From Bacillota bacterium (lineage in GTDB: Bacteria > Bacillota > Clostridia > Lachnospirales > Lachnospiraceae): a DNA stretch of 64,000 bases. The first letter of the stretch is position 1; each line of letters starts with the position of its first letter. The stretch is taken from NCBI GenBank assembly GCA_023411555.1, contig JAEYOQ010000011.1, positions 169,247 to 233,246 on the forward strand, read 5' to 3'. Positions 8,675 to 18,510 of this stretch are shown piece by piece. The translations under genes were made by a program, and so were the position numbers. The notes under the pieces are model-generated. The model was not told the origin of the DNA, searched no databases, and saw nothing but the letters and a program-made list of their open reading frames with translations.

Positions 8675-10039
8675 ATGAAGGTTGTAGTAATTGGATGTAC
8701 CCATGCAGGGACAGCTGCTGTAAAGACAATCCTAAGAGAAAATCCGGATGCAGAAGTAACTGTTTTTGAGCGAAATGATAATATCTCCTTCCTATCCTGT
8801 GGCATAGCCTTATATGTCGGAGGTGTCGTTAAGGATCCGACAGGATTGTTCTATTCAAGCCCAGAGGAATTAAGTGATTTAGGAGCTGTCATCAAGATAA
8901 GACATAACGTGAAGAGTATAGATACAGAAGCAAAGAAGGTAGTTGCTGAGAATTTAATGACCGGTGAGGTACTGGAGGTTAGCTATGATAAGCTGGTGAA
9001 TACCACCGGATCCTGGCCGATTATTCCACCGATACCGGGAATAGATAGTAAAAACATTCTGTTATGTAAGAACTATGAACAGGCAAACACGATTATCAGT
9101 AAGGTGAAGGATGTAAAGAATATCGTTATTGTTGGTGGAGGATACATTGGTATTGAATTGGTTGAGGCCTTTCGGGAATCAGGGAAAGAGGTGACCCTAA
9201 TCGATGGATTGGACCGTATTCTGAATAAATATCTGGATAAGGAGTTCACGGATGTTCTAGAAAAGGATCTTATGGATCGTGGAATCACCCTGGCACTCAA
9301 TCAGACGGTAGAGCGCTTTGTTGCTAATGATCGTGGTGAAGTCAGTGGCGTGGTTACTGCCAAGGGTGAGTATCAGACAGATTTAGTAGTCTTATGTGTA
9401 GGTTTTCGTCCCAACAACGAGCTGCTAAAGGGTAAGGTAGATATGCTTCCGAATGGCGCTATCATAGTAGATGAGTATATGAGAAGTAGTAATCCGGATA
9501 TTTATGCTGCCGGTGACAGCTGTGCAGTACACTATAATCCGAATGGAGGCCAGGCATACATTCCCTTAGCTACCAATGCAGTCCGAATGGGTATGCTGAT
9601 TGGTAAAAATATTGTAGAACCCAAAGTGAAGTATCGTGGAACCCAGTCAACCTCCGGACTCCATCTCTTTGGATATAATATCGGATCCACCGGAGTTACA
9701 GTTGGAGGTGCAGAGCAATTTGGTCTGAAGGTACGCTCTGTACTTGTAAAGGATAATTATCGTCCGGAGTTTATGCCGACTACGGAAGAGCTTCTGATGC
9801 AATTGGTATATGAAGTAGGCACAAACCGGATTGTCGGAGGTCAGGTTATGTCTAAGTATGATATTACTCAATCGGCCAATACCCTGTCTCTTGCCATTCA
9901 GAATAAGATGACAATAGAGGATCTGGCATATGTAGATTTCTTCTTCCAGCCTCACTTTGACAGACCATGGAATTATCTGAACTTACTTGCTCAGGCAGCT
10001 ACCGAGCAGGAGAGAAAGCTGGAGTCAGAACATGCCTAA
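8675..10039 (+). CDS. nox: NADH oxidase, water-forming type (FAD, redox-active Cys42)
   Basis: The 454-residue flavoprotein begins [15 protein letters not shown] with the FAD dinucleotide-binding loop. It carries the single redox cysteine at position 42 in [13 protein letters not shown], the hallmark of H2O-forming NADH oxidases and NADH peroxidases. The NAD-binding loop [12 protein letters not shown] is near residue 151 and the second FAD motif IYAAGDSC near 275. The enzyme reduces O2 with NADH, protecting an anaerobe and regenerating NAD. AAAAGGAG precedes the ATG. The stop overlaps the next gene by 8 bases. CoA-disulfide reductase is the closest alternative, but the FLSCGIALY context favours Nox. 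Confidence 0.88.
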   Translation: MKVVVIGCTHAGTAAVKTILRENPDAEVTVFERNDNISFLSCGIALYVGGVVKDPTGLFYSSPEELSDLGAVIKIRHNVKSIDTEAKKVVAENLMTGEVLEVSYDKLVNTTGSWPIIPPIPGIDSKNILLCKNYEQANTIISKVKDVKNIVIVGGGYIGIELVEAFRESGKEVTLIDGLDRILNKYLDKEFTDVLEKDLMDRGITLALNQTVERFVANDRGEVSGVVTAKGEYQTDLVVLCVGFRPNNELLKGKVDMLPNGAIIVDEYMRSSNPDIYAAGDSCAVHYNPNGGQAYIPLATNAVRMGMLIGKNIVEPKVKYRGTQSTSGLHLFGYNIGSTGVTVGGAEQFGLKVRSVLVKDNYRPEFMPTTEELLMQLVYEVGTNRIVGGQVMSKYDITQSANTLSLAIQNKMTIEDLAYVDFFFQPHFDRPWNYLNLLAQAATEQERKLESEHA

Positions 10040-10319
10040 GCAAGAGACGATAAGTGTGGAATGCAGACCGGGCTGTGGCGCCTGTTGCATAGCTCCCTCT
10101 ATCTCTTCACCGATACCAGGGATGCCTGATGGAAAGCCTGCAGGAGTGAGATGCATTCAACTGTCGGAGGATAATCACTGTAAGATATTTGCCTCCTCTC
10201 TGCGACCACCTGTTTGCTCCAGCTTAAAGCCATCTCAGGAGATGTGTGGTGTGAATAGTCAGGAAGCGTTAGCTTATCTTATTGCATTAGAACGGGAGAC
10301 GGCAGTTACAAACACATAA
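10032..10319 (+). CDS. YkgJ-family cysteine-cluster protein
   Basis: The 95-residue protein has an N-terminal CRPGCGACC motif (Cys 11, 15, 18, 19) and later cysteines in GVRCIQL, NHCKIF, PPVCSS and EMCG. This is the spacing of the YkgJ/CxxCxxCC family, thought to bind zinc or an Fe-S cluster. The ATG at 10032 overlaps the end of nox, so the two are probably co-translated. An upstream in-frame start at 9987 lies deep inside nox and lacks a better site. Function is unknown; linkage to an NADH oxidase hints at a redox role. Confidence 0.78.
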   Translation: MPKQETISVECRPGCGACCIAPSISSPIPGMPDGKPAGVRCIQLSEDNHCKIFASSLRPPVCSSLKPSQEMCGVNSQEALAYLIALERETAVTNT

Positions 10320-10338
10320 GTCTATGTAAGCATATTTA

Positions 10339-10408
10339 AGGGTTGTTGTAAAATGATTATATTAGGAGACATATCTTGTTTCCTGATAAGTCATTTTACA
10401 ACAACCCT
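10339..10408. terminator. Long bidirectional terminator hairpin
   Basis: Perfect 18-bp arms (10339-10356 and 10391-10408) enclose a partly paired interior and are followed by TTTTA. It separates the nox unit from the convergent REC-HDOD gene and can serve both. Confidence 0.85.
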
Positions 10409-10435
10409 TTTATTTGATGGCTAAATCAGATTAGC

Positions 10436-11632
10436 TTATACCGGAATTAAGGTTCGAAGAAGACTAGGGTCACATTTTAGATACCGGCTCAATCTCTTCT
10501 CGAAGTCCTCCATGTCGATGTTGATATGATCAAATACCTCTTTTGCTACCGGTTCATGTACAGTAGCTCCAAGATACATCCAGGCATAATGCTGGGCTAT
10601 ATGAACACTGAGTACCAGTTCATGATGAACAATACAGGTACTGTTTGGTCTATGGTGATATAATGCTACCTCATACATCGGGAAGGGAAGATCCCATACT
10701 TCCAGTAGATATCCTCCGATTTCTTGATGATTAAATTCATATTCCTCAAGATCCAATTTCGCATAAGCATCAACAGTAAGAGGTGCTTTGCCTAAGATAC
10801 CTTTCTGCTGGAGGTGTTTCGAGAGTACAATAAGACCAATATTATGCATCAGTCCTGCGAACATGGCAGCCTCCGGTGGCTGCTTGTGGAAGAAGGTCTC
10901 GTATAGGAATAGGAAAATACGATTTGTCAGGTAAGCATGCTGCCAAAGGAGCTCCGGTGCCTCAATAATATCGTCTGTCTGCTTTGTACAGCTCATCACA
11001 CATGCCCAGTGCATAAAGGTTTTTAGATTATGCAGACCGATATAATGAGCGATCTGATTGACAGTATTGGGCATAACTCCATAAATAGCAGATTTACCAA
11101 CCTGAATCAGGAGCGAGGAGATATCGCTATCTGCTTCCACCTCACTCACTAGGTCATCAATATTCTCTTCTTCAATTAAGGAAATCATCTTTTCGCAATT
11201 GGAAGGCATCGTGGTAATACACCCCATGTCCTTGATTGACTTAACCAAGGCTTCGGAGTTAAGTACCGCATCATCCTCAAAAAGTTTATTTATATTCTCC
11301 AGTAATTCTGAATTGTTCCAGGGTTTGAATACATACAGCTTAGCTACATTATGCAGGAGAGCCCGAAACATTGGCTTTTCCTCTGCGTATCCACTAAGAA
11401 TGATGCGGATAATCTTAGGGTACTTCTCCTTCAGAATACTCAAAAGTTGATAACCGTCAAGAATTGGCATCCGCATGTCACTTATTACCATATCAATTTC
11501 CATATTTTCTATCAGCTTCATTGCTTCCATACCGTTTTCCGCAGTGAATATTTCATAATCCGTCTCCAAGAACATTCTTGACATCGCTTTTAAGATCTGG
11601 ACCTCATCATCTACAATTAATATCTTTTTCAT
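10436..11632 (-). CDS. Response regulator with C-terminal HDOD domain
   Basis: The 398-residue protein has an N-terminal receiver domain: KILIVDDE at the start, phosphoacceptor Asp52 in VISDMRMP, and the conserved Lys in VFKPW near 103. An HDOD output domain follows (about 130-330), with MHNIGLIVLSK near 270. HDOD proteins act in stress and signal-transduction complexes without a known enzymatic activity. The ATG has an AAAGGATGATGGGG leader. It is the last gene of a minus-strand cluster with a small unknown ORF and a REC-histidine kinase, which may phosphorylate it. Confidence 0.88.
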   Translation of the reverse strand: MKKILIVDDEVQILKAMSRMFLETDYEIFTAENGMEAMKLIENMEIDMVISDMRMPILDGYQLLSILKEKYPKIIRIILSGYAEEKPMFRALLHNVAKLYVFKPWNNSELLENINKLFEDDAVLNSEALVKSIKDMGCITTMPSNCEKMISLIEEENIDDLVSEVEADSDISSLLIQVGKSAIYGVMPNTVNQIAHYIGLHNLKTFMHWACVMSCTKQTDDIIEAPELLWQHAYLTNRIFLFLYETFFHKQPPEAAMFAGLMHNIGLIVLSKHLQQKGILGKAPLTVDAYAKLDLEEYEFNHQEIGGYLLEVWDLPFPMYEVALYHHRPNSTCIVHHELVLSVHIAQHYAWMYLGATVHEPVAKEVFDHINIDMEDFEKRLSRYLKCDPSLLRTLIPV

Positions 11633-11662
11633 ACCCCATCATCCTTTCATACCGTAAAATTG

Positions 11663-11926
11663 TTATTTCTTGAAAGAAAGTCCTACTTCAAAAGTGCCGA
11701 CTTTTCTGAGTATCTGGAGTGTATTAAGACATAAATTTTTATGCCTTTTAGCGTCAATGACAGTCCTTCCATTATTCCTATTAGCAGCCTCTGTATCAGA
11801 GGCATAAGAAATAAAGGATAGAGTAAACTTGTCTGTGTTTGAAATGGTCACATAAAGTCCGTTCTTCGTAAAGTTATTCATTATGATGGTATTAAAAGCT
11901 CTAACCATCGATGTTCTGTTTTGCAT
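11663..11926 (-). CDS. Small protein of unknown function between two regulators
   Basis: This is an 87-residue frame between the REC-kinase and REC-HDOD genes on the same strand. The frame is coherent (YVTISNTDKFTLSFISYA in the middle, KVGTFEVGLSFKK at the end), and the C-terminal half has a beta-rich look. No signal peptide or membrane segment is visible. The ATG at 11926 has a poor SD; ATGs at residues 7 and 16 are alternatives. I do not recognise the family. Position suggests a signalling partner, but it could be a decayed fragment of a longer gene. Confidence 0.5.
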   Translation of the reverse strand: MQNRTSMVRAFNTIIMNNFTKNGLYVTISNTDKFTLSFISYASDTEAANRNNGRTVIDAKRHKNLCLNTLQILRKVGTFEVGLSFKK

Positions 11927-12010
11927 CTCTGTGATAAGTATATGAAATATTTTCTTATCCAGCCACTATATGACTAACATCACCAGATCTTTCACTTTTG
12001 CAGATAAGGA

Positions 12011-13303
12011 TTACATCTCGGTAATGATCGGAAGTTTTATGATAAAGGTTGCTCCTTTTCCTAGGGAGCTTTTGACGTCGATGGATCCAGCATGTTTATT
12101 CACGATGATATCATAGGATATACTCAACCCAAGACCGGTACCTTGCCCTATCTCCTTGGTAGTGAAGAAGGGTTCAAAAATCTTTGAGAGATTATCATCT
12201 GATATACCTGGGCCGTCGTCAATGAACCAAAGCATAATATCTTGATCTATCCTTCGGGCAATTATTTTAATAGAGCCCTGGTCGGAGCGTTCTTGTGACT
12301 TGATCGCCTGAGCGGCATTTAAAAGAATATTAACAAAAACCTGCGCCAATTGAATTCTATTACAATAGATACGAAGATCATCAGGAACGTCAAGCTCTAC
12401 ATTGGCTACATACTTCACTTCGTTTCTGGTGATTAAAACAACCTCGTTGATCAAATCTAACAAAACTATCTTATTCCTGTCATCATCCCTGGAAGAGCGT
12501 GCAAAAACACGAAGTGATTGAACGATTTCAGTCACACGATTAATTCCGTTAAAGGAATCTATGAAAATATCCTCCAGCTCGTCTAGCATAAAATCAATTT
12601 TCAATGATTTATATTTATCAACTATTACGGAAAGACTTTGATACAATCCCGGATCCTTCACAAACTCAGGATTGCTAATTTTATCTTGCACAAATGTTAG
12701 AAATTCTATTACTCTGAGAAAATAATTATGAAGAAAATCAAGATTACTCTTTACAAAACCCATTGGATTATTGATTTCATGAGCAATACCGGCTGCAAGC
12801 TGTCCGATTGCAGCCATTTTCTCAGACTGTACAAGGCTGAATTTCGCTTCCGTCAGCTTTGCATTGGTTTCCTTCAGCTCTTCATTTTGCTTTCTGGTGA
12901 TTTCAATCAGTGTCTTCAAGTTATTAGACTGATTCTTAGCTTCTATTGCAACCTTTAGTCTGGCATTAAACTCAATCGCATTAATGGGTTTATTAATGTA
13001 ATCAAAAGCACCTAATTCATAGCATCTCTGATAGCTTTCCAGATCATCCAGTGAAGTAAGCATAATGATAGGAATATCATCAAAGCTGGCATCAGACCGC
13101 AGCCGCTCCAATAATTCTAAACCGGAGACAATTGGCATTATGATATCCAGAATCAGAATATCAATGCTATGTTCTTGTAGTATATCCAATACCTTGACAG
13201 GGTCATCGCATAAAAGAATCTGTGAGATGGCAGGAATATCCTCTAAGTACCGCTTGGCTATGGTAAGGTTGAGTTGGCTGTCATCAACCACAAGTACTTT
13301 CAT
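12011..13303 (-). CDS. Hybrid signalling protein: receiver domain plus histidine kinase
   Basis: Counted from the ATG at 13303 (GGAG 8 bases upstream) the product is 430 residues. A receiver domain comes first ([10 protein letters not shown], phosphoacceptor Asp53 in ILDIIMP, Lys in INKPIN), then a coiled coil, the dimerisation/phosphoacceptor box [11 protein letters not shown] (His about 174), and an HATPase domain with [15 protein letters not shown] and GTGLGLSIS. It has no membrane segment and is a soluble kinase. REC-then-kinase order is typical of cytoplasmic relay proteins. An ATG six codons earlier lacks an SD. The REC-HDOD protein downstream is the likely partner. Confidence 0.9.
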   Translation of the reverse strand: MKVLVVDDSQLNLTIAKRYLEDIPAISQILLCDDPVKVLDILQEHSIDILILDIIMPIVSGLELLERLRSDASFDDIPIIMLTSLDDLESYQRCYELGAFDYINKPINAIEFNARLKVAIEAKNQSNNLKTLIEITRKQNEELKETNAKLTEAKFSLVQSEKMAAIGQLAAGIAHEINNPMGFVKSNLDFLHNYFLRVIEFLTFVQDKISNPEFVKDPGLYQSLSVIVDKYKSLKIDFMLDELEDIFIDSFNGINRVTEIVQSLRVFARSSRDDDRNKIVLLDLINEVVLITRNEVKYVANVELDVPDDLRIYCNRIQLAQVFVNILLNAAQAIKSQERSDQGSIKIIARRIDQDIMLWFIDDGPGISDDNLSKIFEPFFTTKEIGQGTGLGLSISYDIIVNKHAGSIDVKSSLGKGATFIIKLPIITEM

Positions 13304-13469
13304 AGTATGTTCTCCATTCATAAGGCGGTTGTCATTGGTTTATACAATTATAGCATTGGAAGTGAAATATTTCAACCAAATATATACAATTATAGCAAAT
13401 ATTGGGCATTGTAATTCGTGATTATGTAACAATGTCACAAAGGATGGATAGTTTAATACGGTTTTTAGG

Positions 13470-13498
13470 TTGACGATATGACAACAATATCGTAATAT
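13470..13498 (+). promoter_or_regulatory. Promoter and putative ArsR operator for the persulfide operon
   Basis: -35 TTGACG (13470-13475), a 17-bp spacer and -10 TAATAT (13493-13498). The spacer contains the inverted repeat ACGATAT-N7-ATATCGT (13473-13493), which overlaps both hexamers. It is placed to block polymerase and is the best candidate for autoregulation by the ArsR protein encoded immediately downstream. Confidence 0.65.
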
Positions 13499-13547
13499 TT
13501 GAATATAGTGATTAATAGATATAAATTCAATAGAAAGAAGGATACTA

Positions 13548-13835
13548 ATGAACTTAGATAATCATAAGTATGACGAAATGGCGGATTTACTTAAGACTAT
13601 AGCACATCCGATTAGGCTATGTATTATACAGGGACTGTTACAGAAGGGAGAATGTAATGTGACCTATATGCAAAACTGCCTTGGAGCTCCCCAGTCTACC
13701 ATATCACAGCATATACAGAAGTTAAGATCCGCAGGGATTATCGAAGGACGGAGAAATGGGCTGGAAATCTTCTATAGGGTAAAGAATGAAAAGGTAGCGG
13801 CGCTGATGGAGCTGCTATATCGGGAAGAAGCCTAA
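13548..13835 (+). CDS. ArsR-family winged-helix repressor, possible persulfide sensor
   Basis: The 95-residue protein has the ArsR wHTH: LLKTIAHPIRLCIIQGL (helices 1-2), the recognition segment APQSTISQHIQKLRSAG (about 47-63) and a wing with GRRNGLEIFYRV. Cysteines at 25, 36 and 44 are in or near the sites used by thiol-sensing ArsR proteins such as SqrR/BigR, rather than the CVC metal site. An AGAAAGAAGG site precedes the ATG. It lies about 80 bases before a CoA-disulfide reductase/rhodanese/TusA fusion, which supports a role in sensing reactive sulfur. Sensing chemistry is inferred. Confidence 0.85.
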   Translation: MNLDNHKYDEMADLLKTIAHPIRLCIIQGLLQKGECNVTYMQNCLGAPQSTISQHIQKLRSAGIIEGRRNGLEIFYRVKNEKVAALMELLYREEA

Positions 13836-13917
13836 ATATGTCGGGGCGATGTCAGATGCAGATATTGTACTCTGCACATAATGACTAGCAAGTTATGAGA
13901 AAGGGATGGTTACTAAT

Positions 13918-16407
13918 ATGAGTAAAAAAGTATTGATTGTTGGCGGCGTAGCCGGGGGAGCATCGGCGGCAGCCAGACTTCGGAGATTGGATGAAACTGC
14001 TGAGATTATTATATTTGAGCGCGACGAATATATATCCTACGCAAACTGTGGGTTACCCTACTACATCGGGGAGAGTATAAAGGATCGCAGTAAGCTTTTA
14101 GTGCAGACTCCAGAGGTGATGAAAGCAAGATTCAATATCGATGTCCGTAATAACAGTGAGGTGATTAAGATTGATCCTTCTAAGAAGAAAGTAATCGTAA
14201 ACAGTAAACAGAAGGGGACCTATGAGGAGAGCTACGATTACCTGATCCTTTCTCCGGGTGCAAAGGCGATAAGGCCTAATATACCTGGAATTAACAGTGA
14301 TAAGATATTCACCCTTAGAAATATTCCGGACACCGATAAGATCAAAGCATATGTAGATAAGGAGGGGACCCGGAGTGCGGTTGTTATCGGCGGTGGATTT
14401 GTCGGTGTGGAAATGGCAGAGAACTTAAGAGAAAGAGGCTTAAGTGTAAGTCTGGTGGAAGCAGCCCCACATATTCTTGCCCCCTTTGATGAGGATATGG
14501 TTGTCCTAGCGGAGAAGGAACTGGAAGAGAATGGCATGAGATTGATCTTGGGAGACGGAGTCAAATCCTTCCGTGATCTAGACAGTAGGATTGAAGTTAC
14601 TCTAAACAGTGATACCATGCTAGCTGCTGATATGGTTATATTGGCTATCGGAGTAGCACCGGACACCACCTTTCTTAAGGAAAGCGGTCTGGAATTCGGC
14701 CCTCGAGGCCATATTTTAGTGAATGATAAATTACAGACCAATATCGAGGGAATCTATGCTGTAGGCGACGCAATCGAGGTGGTTGATTTTATTACAAAGC
14801 AAAAGACAGCGATTCCCTTAGCCGGTCCTGCCAATAAGCAAGGAAGAATTGCCGCGGATAATGTAGCTGGCCTTAATTCCAGCTTTAAGGGTTCTCAGGG
14901 AACCTCGATTATCAAGGTATTTGGTCTTACTGCGGCATGTACCGGGGCCAATGAAAGAAACCTAAAGAGAGGGAATATTAATTACAAGACAATAACGATA
15001 CATCCGGTCTCTCATGCATCCTATTACCTGGGAGCTATGCCGATGACCATAAAGCTAATCTTTGATGAAGAGGGTAAGGTTCTGGGGGCCCAGGGAGTGG
15101 GCTTTGATGGTGTGGATAAGAGAATAGATGTCCTTGCTACTGTAATCCGTATGGGTGGGACAGTGGAGGATCTGACTGAGCTGGAGCTATCTTATGCGCC
15201 GCCGTTCTCCTCCGCAAAGGATCCGGTGAATATGGCTGGCTTCGTGGCGCAGAATGTCCTGGAGGGCCAAAGTCATATGACAACCTGGAGTAAAGTGAAG
15301 GCGATGAAGCCGGAGGATTATATTCTAGTCGATGTCCGTACGGATGAGGAATATGGCAATGGTCATATGGACGGCGCTATTAACATCCCTCTGGACAGCC
15401 TAAGAGCTCGTCTGTCCGAGTTGGATCCGAAGAAGACCATCGTTGTATATTGTCGGGTTGGTCATCGCGGTTATCTGGCGGATCGGATTCTGAGCCAGAA
15501 GGGTTATCAGGTACTAAATGTCACCGGTGGCTACATAACAGCCTCTCCCTTAAATCTTGAACCTACAGCGGATAGCAGCAAGGATGTTTCTGCATGCAAT
15601 ATCAGCCCTGAGCCTAAAGCAGTGAAGCAGGATTCTCAGATTGGAAAGCAGACCTCATATCAATCTGGTACCTTTCATAAGAGTCTGGACGCCTGCGGAC
15701 TCTGTTGCCCGGGACCATTGATGCAGGTGAAGGCCTCTATGGAAGAGCTAAAGGAGAATCAGATATTAAAGGTGGAAGCCTCAGATCCTGGCTTTTATGA
15801 GGATATTAAAGCCTGGTGTAAGCGCACCAATAACGAGTTACTGGAGCTATCAAAGGTCGGTGGCAATATAAAGGCTTTTATTAAGAAGGGCTTGAAGGCT
15901 GAAGCTATGAATCCTTCTACCGAATCAGCTCTTGTAAGGGATAATAAGACGATGGTAGTATTCAGCGGAGATCTGGATAAGGCAATTGCCTCCTTTATTA
16001 TCGCCAATGGAGCAGCTTCTATGGGGAAGAAGGTAACTATGTTTTTCACCTTCTGGGGACTGAATATTCTTCGTAAGCCAGAAAAGGTACGGGTGAAGAA
16101 GGGGCTGTTAGACAATATGTTTGGCTTAATGATGCCAAGAGGTAGTAAAAAGCTAAAGCTGTCCAACATGAATATGCTCGGTATGGGTGGTAAGATGATC
16201 CGTATGGTCATGAAGAACAAGAATATATCCTCTCTGGAGGAACTAATTCAGTCAGCCTTAGATAGTGGTATCGAGATTGTTGCCTGCCAGATGTCCATGG
16301 ATGTGATGGGACTTAAGAGGGAAGAGCTGATAGATGGGATAAAAATCGGCGGTGTCGGTTATTATCTTGGGGAAGCAGAGGATTCGAATGTGAACCTGTT
16401 TATTTAA
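13918..16407 (+). CDS. CoA-disulfide/persulfide reductase fused to rhodanese, TusA and DsrE-like domains
   Basis: Counted from the ATG at 13918 this is an 829-residue multidomain protein. Residues 1-445 are a flavoprotein with VLIVGGVAGGASAAAR and redox Cys44 in YANCGLPYYIG. A rhodanese domain follows (about 460-550) with active loop CRVGHRG. A TusA-like domain comes next (about 588-660) with DACGLCCPGP. Residues about 675-829 are DsrE/F-like with a Cys in VACQMSMDVMG. Each module can carry sulfane sulfur on a Cys, so the chain could pass persulfide from rhodanese to TusA to DsrE while the flavoprotein reduces it with NAD(P)H. An ATG four codons earlier is an alternative start. Confidence 0.92.
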   Translation: MSKKVLIVGGVAGGASAAARLRRLDETAEIIIFERDEYISYANCGLPYYIGESIKDRSKLLVQTPEVMKARFNIDVRNNSEVIKIDPSKKKVIVNSKQKGTYEESYDYLILSPGAKAIRPNIPGINSDKIFTLRNIPDTDKIKAYVDKEGTRSAVVIGGGFVGVEMAENLRERGLSVSLVEAAPHILAPFDEDMVVLAEKELEENGMRLILGDGVKSFRDLDSRIEVTLNSDTMLAADMVILAIGVAPDTTFLKESGLEFGPRGHILVNDKLQTNIEGIYAVGDAIEVVDFITKQKTAIPLAGPANKQGRIAADNVAGLNSSFKGSQGTSIIKVFGLTAACTGANERNLKRGNINYKTITIHPVSHASYYLGAMPMTIKLIFDEEGKVLGAQGVGFDGVDKRIDVLATVIRMGGTVEDLTELELSYAPPFSSAKDPVNMAGFVAQNVLEGQSHMTTWSKVKAMKPEDYILVDVRTDEEYGNGHMDGAINIPLDSLRARLSELDPKKTIVVYCRVGHRGYLADRILSQKGYQVLNVTGGYITASPLNLEPTADSSKDVSACNISPEPKAVKQDSQIGKQTSYQSGTFHKSLDACGLCCPGPLMQVKASMEELKENQILKVEASDPGFYEDIKAWCKRTNNELLELSKVGGNIKAFIKKGLKAEAMNPSTESALVRDNKTMVVFSGDLDKAIASFIIANGAASMGKKVTMFFTFWGLNILRKPEKVRVKKGLLDNMFGLMMPRGSKKLKLSNMNMLGMGGKMIRMVMKNKNISSLEELIQSALDSGIEIVACQMSMDVMGLKREELIDGIKIGGVGYYLGEAEDSNVNLFI

Positions 16408-16453
16408 GGGGTTCGATAATATTTTGTATGAATAATTCATAATTATGCTTCAT

Positions 16454-16493
16454 GGGCTATATACTATGCTGTTATTAGTATATAGCCCTTTTT
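16454..16493 (+). terminator. Intrinsic terminator after the persulfide operon
   Basis: 13-bp arms (16454-16466, 16476-16488) enclose a 9-base loop and are followed by TTTTT. Confidence 0.9.
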
Positions 16494-16681
16494 ATGCTAT
16501 AGGAAAGTTCTCCTATAAAAAAACCTCCGGGAAAGTAAGTTATACTCACTTTAGATTTAAGTTCACTTAGGATGACGCACTTTAACGGTAGTAAATATTT
16601 TACGGAAATTCCATTTGTATAGTAGAAAGAAAGGGGGTATGATGGTATAATTATCAGCAGAATGATTCGGGAGAAAAAGAG

Positions 16682-17812
16682 ATGTTAAGAGAGTATTTAA
16701 GAAAATGGAAGATGGCAATAGCATGTATGATTATTCCGGTAATGATTACCGCTCCGCTTCCTGCTTCCGGCGTGGTTGCTCCGATTGAGGATACCAGAGA
16801 GAAGATCGAAAACATCTCACAGGAGGAGATGGAGGTGCTCGAGAGGCTATTTCTTATATCCAAGGAGATAGAGGCTCTTGAGGCAGAGGGAGTAAGGATT
16901 AATACTGAGATAGGGGCTATAACAGACCAGGTAGCGGAGCTTGAGAGTACGATAGAAGAAACGCAGCAAAACTATGATGGAAAGCTTACACTTATGGAGA
17001 AGGTTCTGGTATACTATCAGAGAGGGGGACCTGCAACCTATCTTGAGATATTATTCAGTGCTGACAGCTTTAGTGAATTCTTAAAAAGCTTGAACGTGAT
17101 CAAAGACATTTCCCATAATGTATCAGAGCTGTTAGCTTCGCTGGAGGAAGGTAAGAAGCTTCTGGAGGAGGAAAAGCAGCTTCTGAACGGTAAAGTCGAG
17201 GAGCTTAAGAACAAACAGAAGGAATTGAGCGATAATCTATCGGAGCGGGAGAAAGCTATGCAGGAACAGGAGACTTATCTATCCGGCTTAGAAGAGAAGC
17301 GAATCTATTATGAGGAGCAGCTTCAGAATCTCCAGCTGCTTTGGGAGGATTGCAAGAAACTCTTTACGGACATTGTATCGGAAACGACCAGGATAATTGG
17401 GGAGGGGCACTTTACTGCCGAGGATCTAAATCTTGGTATAGGTCTTTTTACTATACCCGGTGCCATTAGGGAGGATACCTTTAACCGTGTATTGAACGAA
17501 TATTCTAATATGGATGAGACGATATTCCGTTTTAAGGATGATAAGGTAGAGATTGAGGTGCCGAAGCTGCATCTGTTACTTCAAGGTGAGTTTCTAATCA
17601 CTGGTGAAAGTGCAATACAGTACCAGGTTAGGGAGGGAAGCTTCTATGACCTACCGCTGGATGAACTATCGATTCAGGCCTTGTTCGAGCAGGGGCCTAT
17701 GACCATAGATTTTGCGGCAATTGCCGGAGATATTGAGATTGTTGATTTTGTTCTTCAGGAGATTAAAAGTGAGGATGGACAGCTGGCATTTGTTATTAAG
17801 CTCCAGTGGTAG
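16682..17812 (+). CDS. PcsB/EnvC-like coiled-coil protein without hydrolase domain, FtsEX partner
   Basis: The 376-residue exported protein has an N-terminal signal or anchor segment (about 9-30), a long coiled coil (about 40-240, rich in Glu/Lys/Leu), and in it the PcsB-like stretch TYLEILFSADSFSEFLKSL. This architecture resembles PcsB/EnvC/CwlO regulators that FtsEX activates to split peptidoglycan. Here the C terminus (about 240-376) has no NlpC/P60, CHAP or LytM motifs; it looks like a beta-rich domain. It directly precedes ftsE and ftsX, so a role as the extracellular FtsEX effector is likely. Catalysis must come from another protein or an unrecognised domain. Confidence 0.75.
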   Translation: MLREYLRKWKMAIACMIIPVMITAPLPASGVVAPIEDTREKIENISQEEMEVLERLFLISKEIEALEAEGVRINTEIGAITDQVAELESTIEETQQNYDGKLTLMEKVLVYYQRGGPATYLEILFSADSFSEFLKSLNVIKDISHNVSELLASLEEGKKLLEEEKQLLNGKVEELKNKQKELSDNLSEREKAMQEQETYLSGLEEKRIYYEEQLQNLQLLWEDCKKLFTDIVSETTRIIGEGHFTAEDLNLGIGLFTIPGAIREDTFNRVLNEYSNMDETIFRFKDDKVEIEVPKLHLLLQGEFLITGESAIQYQVREGSFYDLPLDELSIQALFEQGPMTIDFAAIAGDIEIVDFVLQEIKSEDGQLAFVIKLQW

Positions 17813-17829
17813 ACGAGGGAGGAACATTC

Positions 17830-18510
17830 ATGATTGAAGTAAAAGATGTGTCATTAACCTACCCAGATGGGACAAGGGCACTTAAAAATATTAGTTTAGA
17901 GATCAAACCCGGTGAACTGGTGTATATCACCGGACCCAGCGGTTCCGGTAAGACCAGCCTCCTTAAGCTATTGATTGGGATGGAATATGCCAGTGAAGGA
18001 GAGCTGAGGGTGCTGAATGAGAGAATGAGTAAGGAAAATGAAGCAGGAATAAGACAGCTTCGTAAAAGGATCGGCCCGGTGTTTCAGGAATTTAAGCTGA
18101 TTGAAGGCAGAACCACTTTGGAGAATGTCATGATGGGTATGAGGTTTTTAGGAATCGCTCCAAAGAGTATGAAAGAGGATGCCGAAAGTGCCTTGAAAAG
18201 AGTAGGACTTGGGCATAAAATACAAGCCCGTGTTGAGAATCTATCCTGGGGAGAGGCTCAACGGGTTGCTATCGCAAGAGCGGTAGCGAGAAAACCGGCT
18301 CTGATCTTAGCCGATGAGCCAACAGGTAACCTGGATCAGGATAATGCCCTCAATATACTGGACCTATTAACCTCCTTTAAGGATAGCAATACTGCCGTGG
18401 TAATAACAACCCATGCAACCCACCTGATTGAAGGTGCTAAGAATGCAACCTTTATTCGGGTTAACAGTGGGGAGATTACGGTACAGAGGTGTAAGGAGGG
18501 ACGCGAGTGA
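17830..18510 (+). CDS. ftsE: FtsE, cell-division ABC ATPase
   Basis: The 226-residue ATPase has Walker A GPSGSGKTSLL (about 35-45), Q-loop VFQEFKLIEGRT, the FtsE-type MEYASEGEL region and Walker B LILADEPTGNLD (about 157). The ABC signature reads LSWGEAQR, with Trp where LSGGE has Gly. FtsE hydrolyses ATP to drive FtsX and an outside peptidoglycan hydrolase system. The start is the ATG at 17830, 9 bases after GAGGGAGG; the GTG at 17806 overlapping the previous gene is less likely. It overlaps ftsX by 4 bases. Confidence 0.92.
   Translation: MIEVKDVSLTYPDGTRALKNISLEIKPGELVYITGPSGSGKTSLLKLLIGMEYASEGELRVLNERMSKENEAGIRQLRKRIGPVFQEFKLIEGRTTLENVMMGMRFLGIAPKSMKEDAESALKRVGLGHKIQARVENLSWGEAQRVAIARAVARKPALILADEPTGNLDQDNALNILDLLTSFKDSNTAVVITTHATHLIEGAKNATFIRVNSGEITVQRCKEGRE

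Noticed and set aside
9987..10031. Earlier start for the YkgJ-like gene
   Set aside because: It lies inside nox in another frame, without an SD; the Cys-cluster protein begins naturally at the ATG at 10032.
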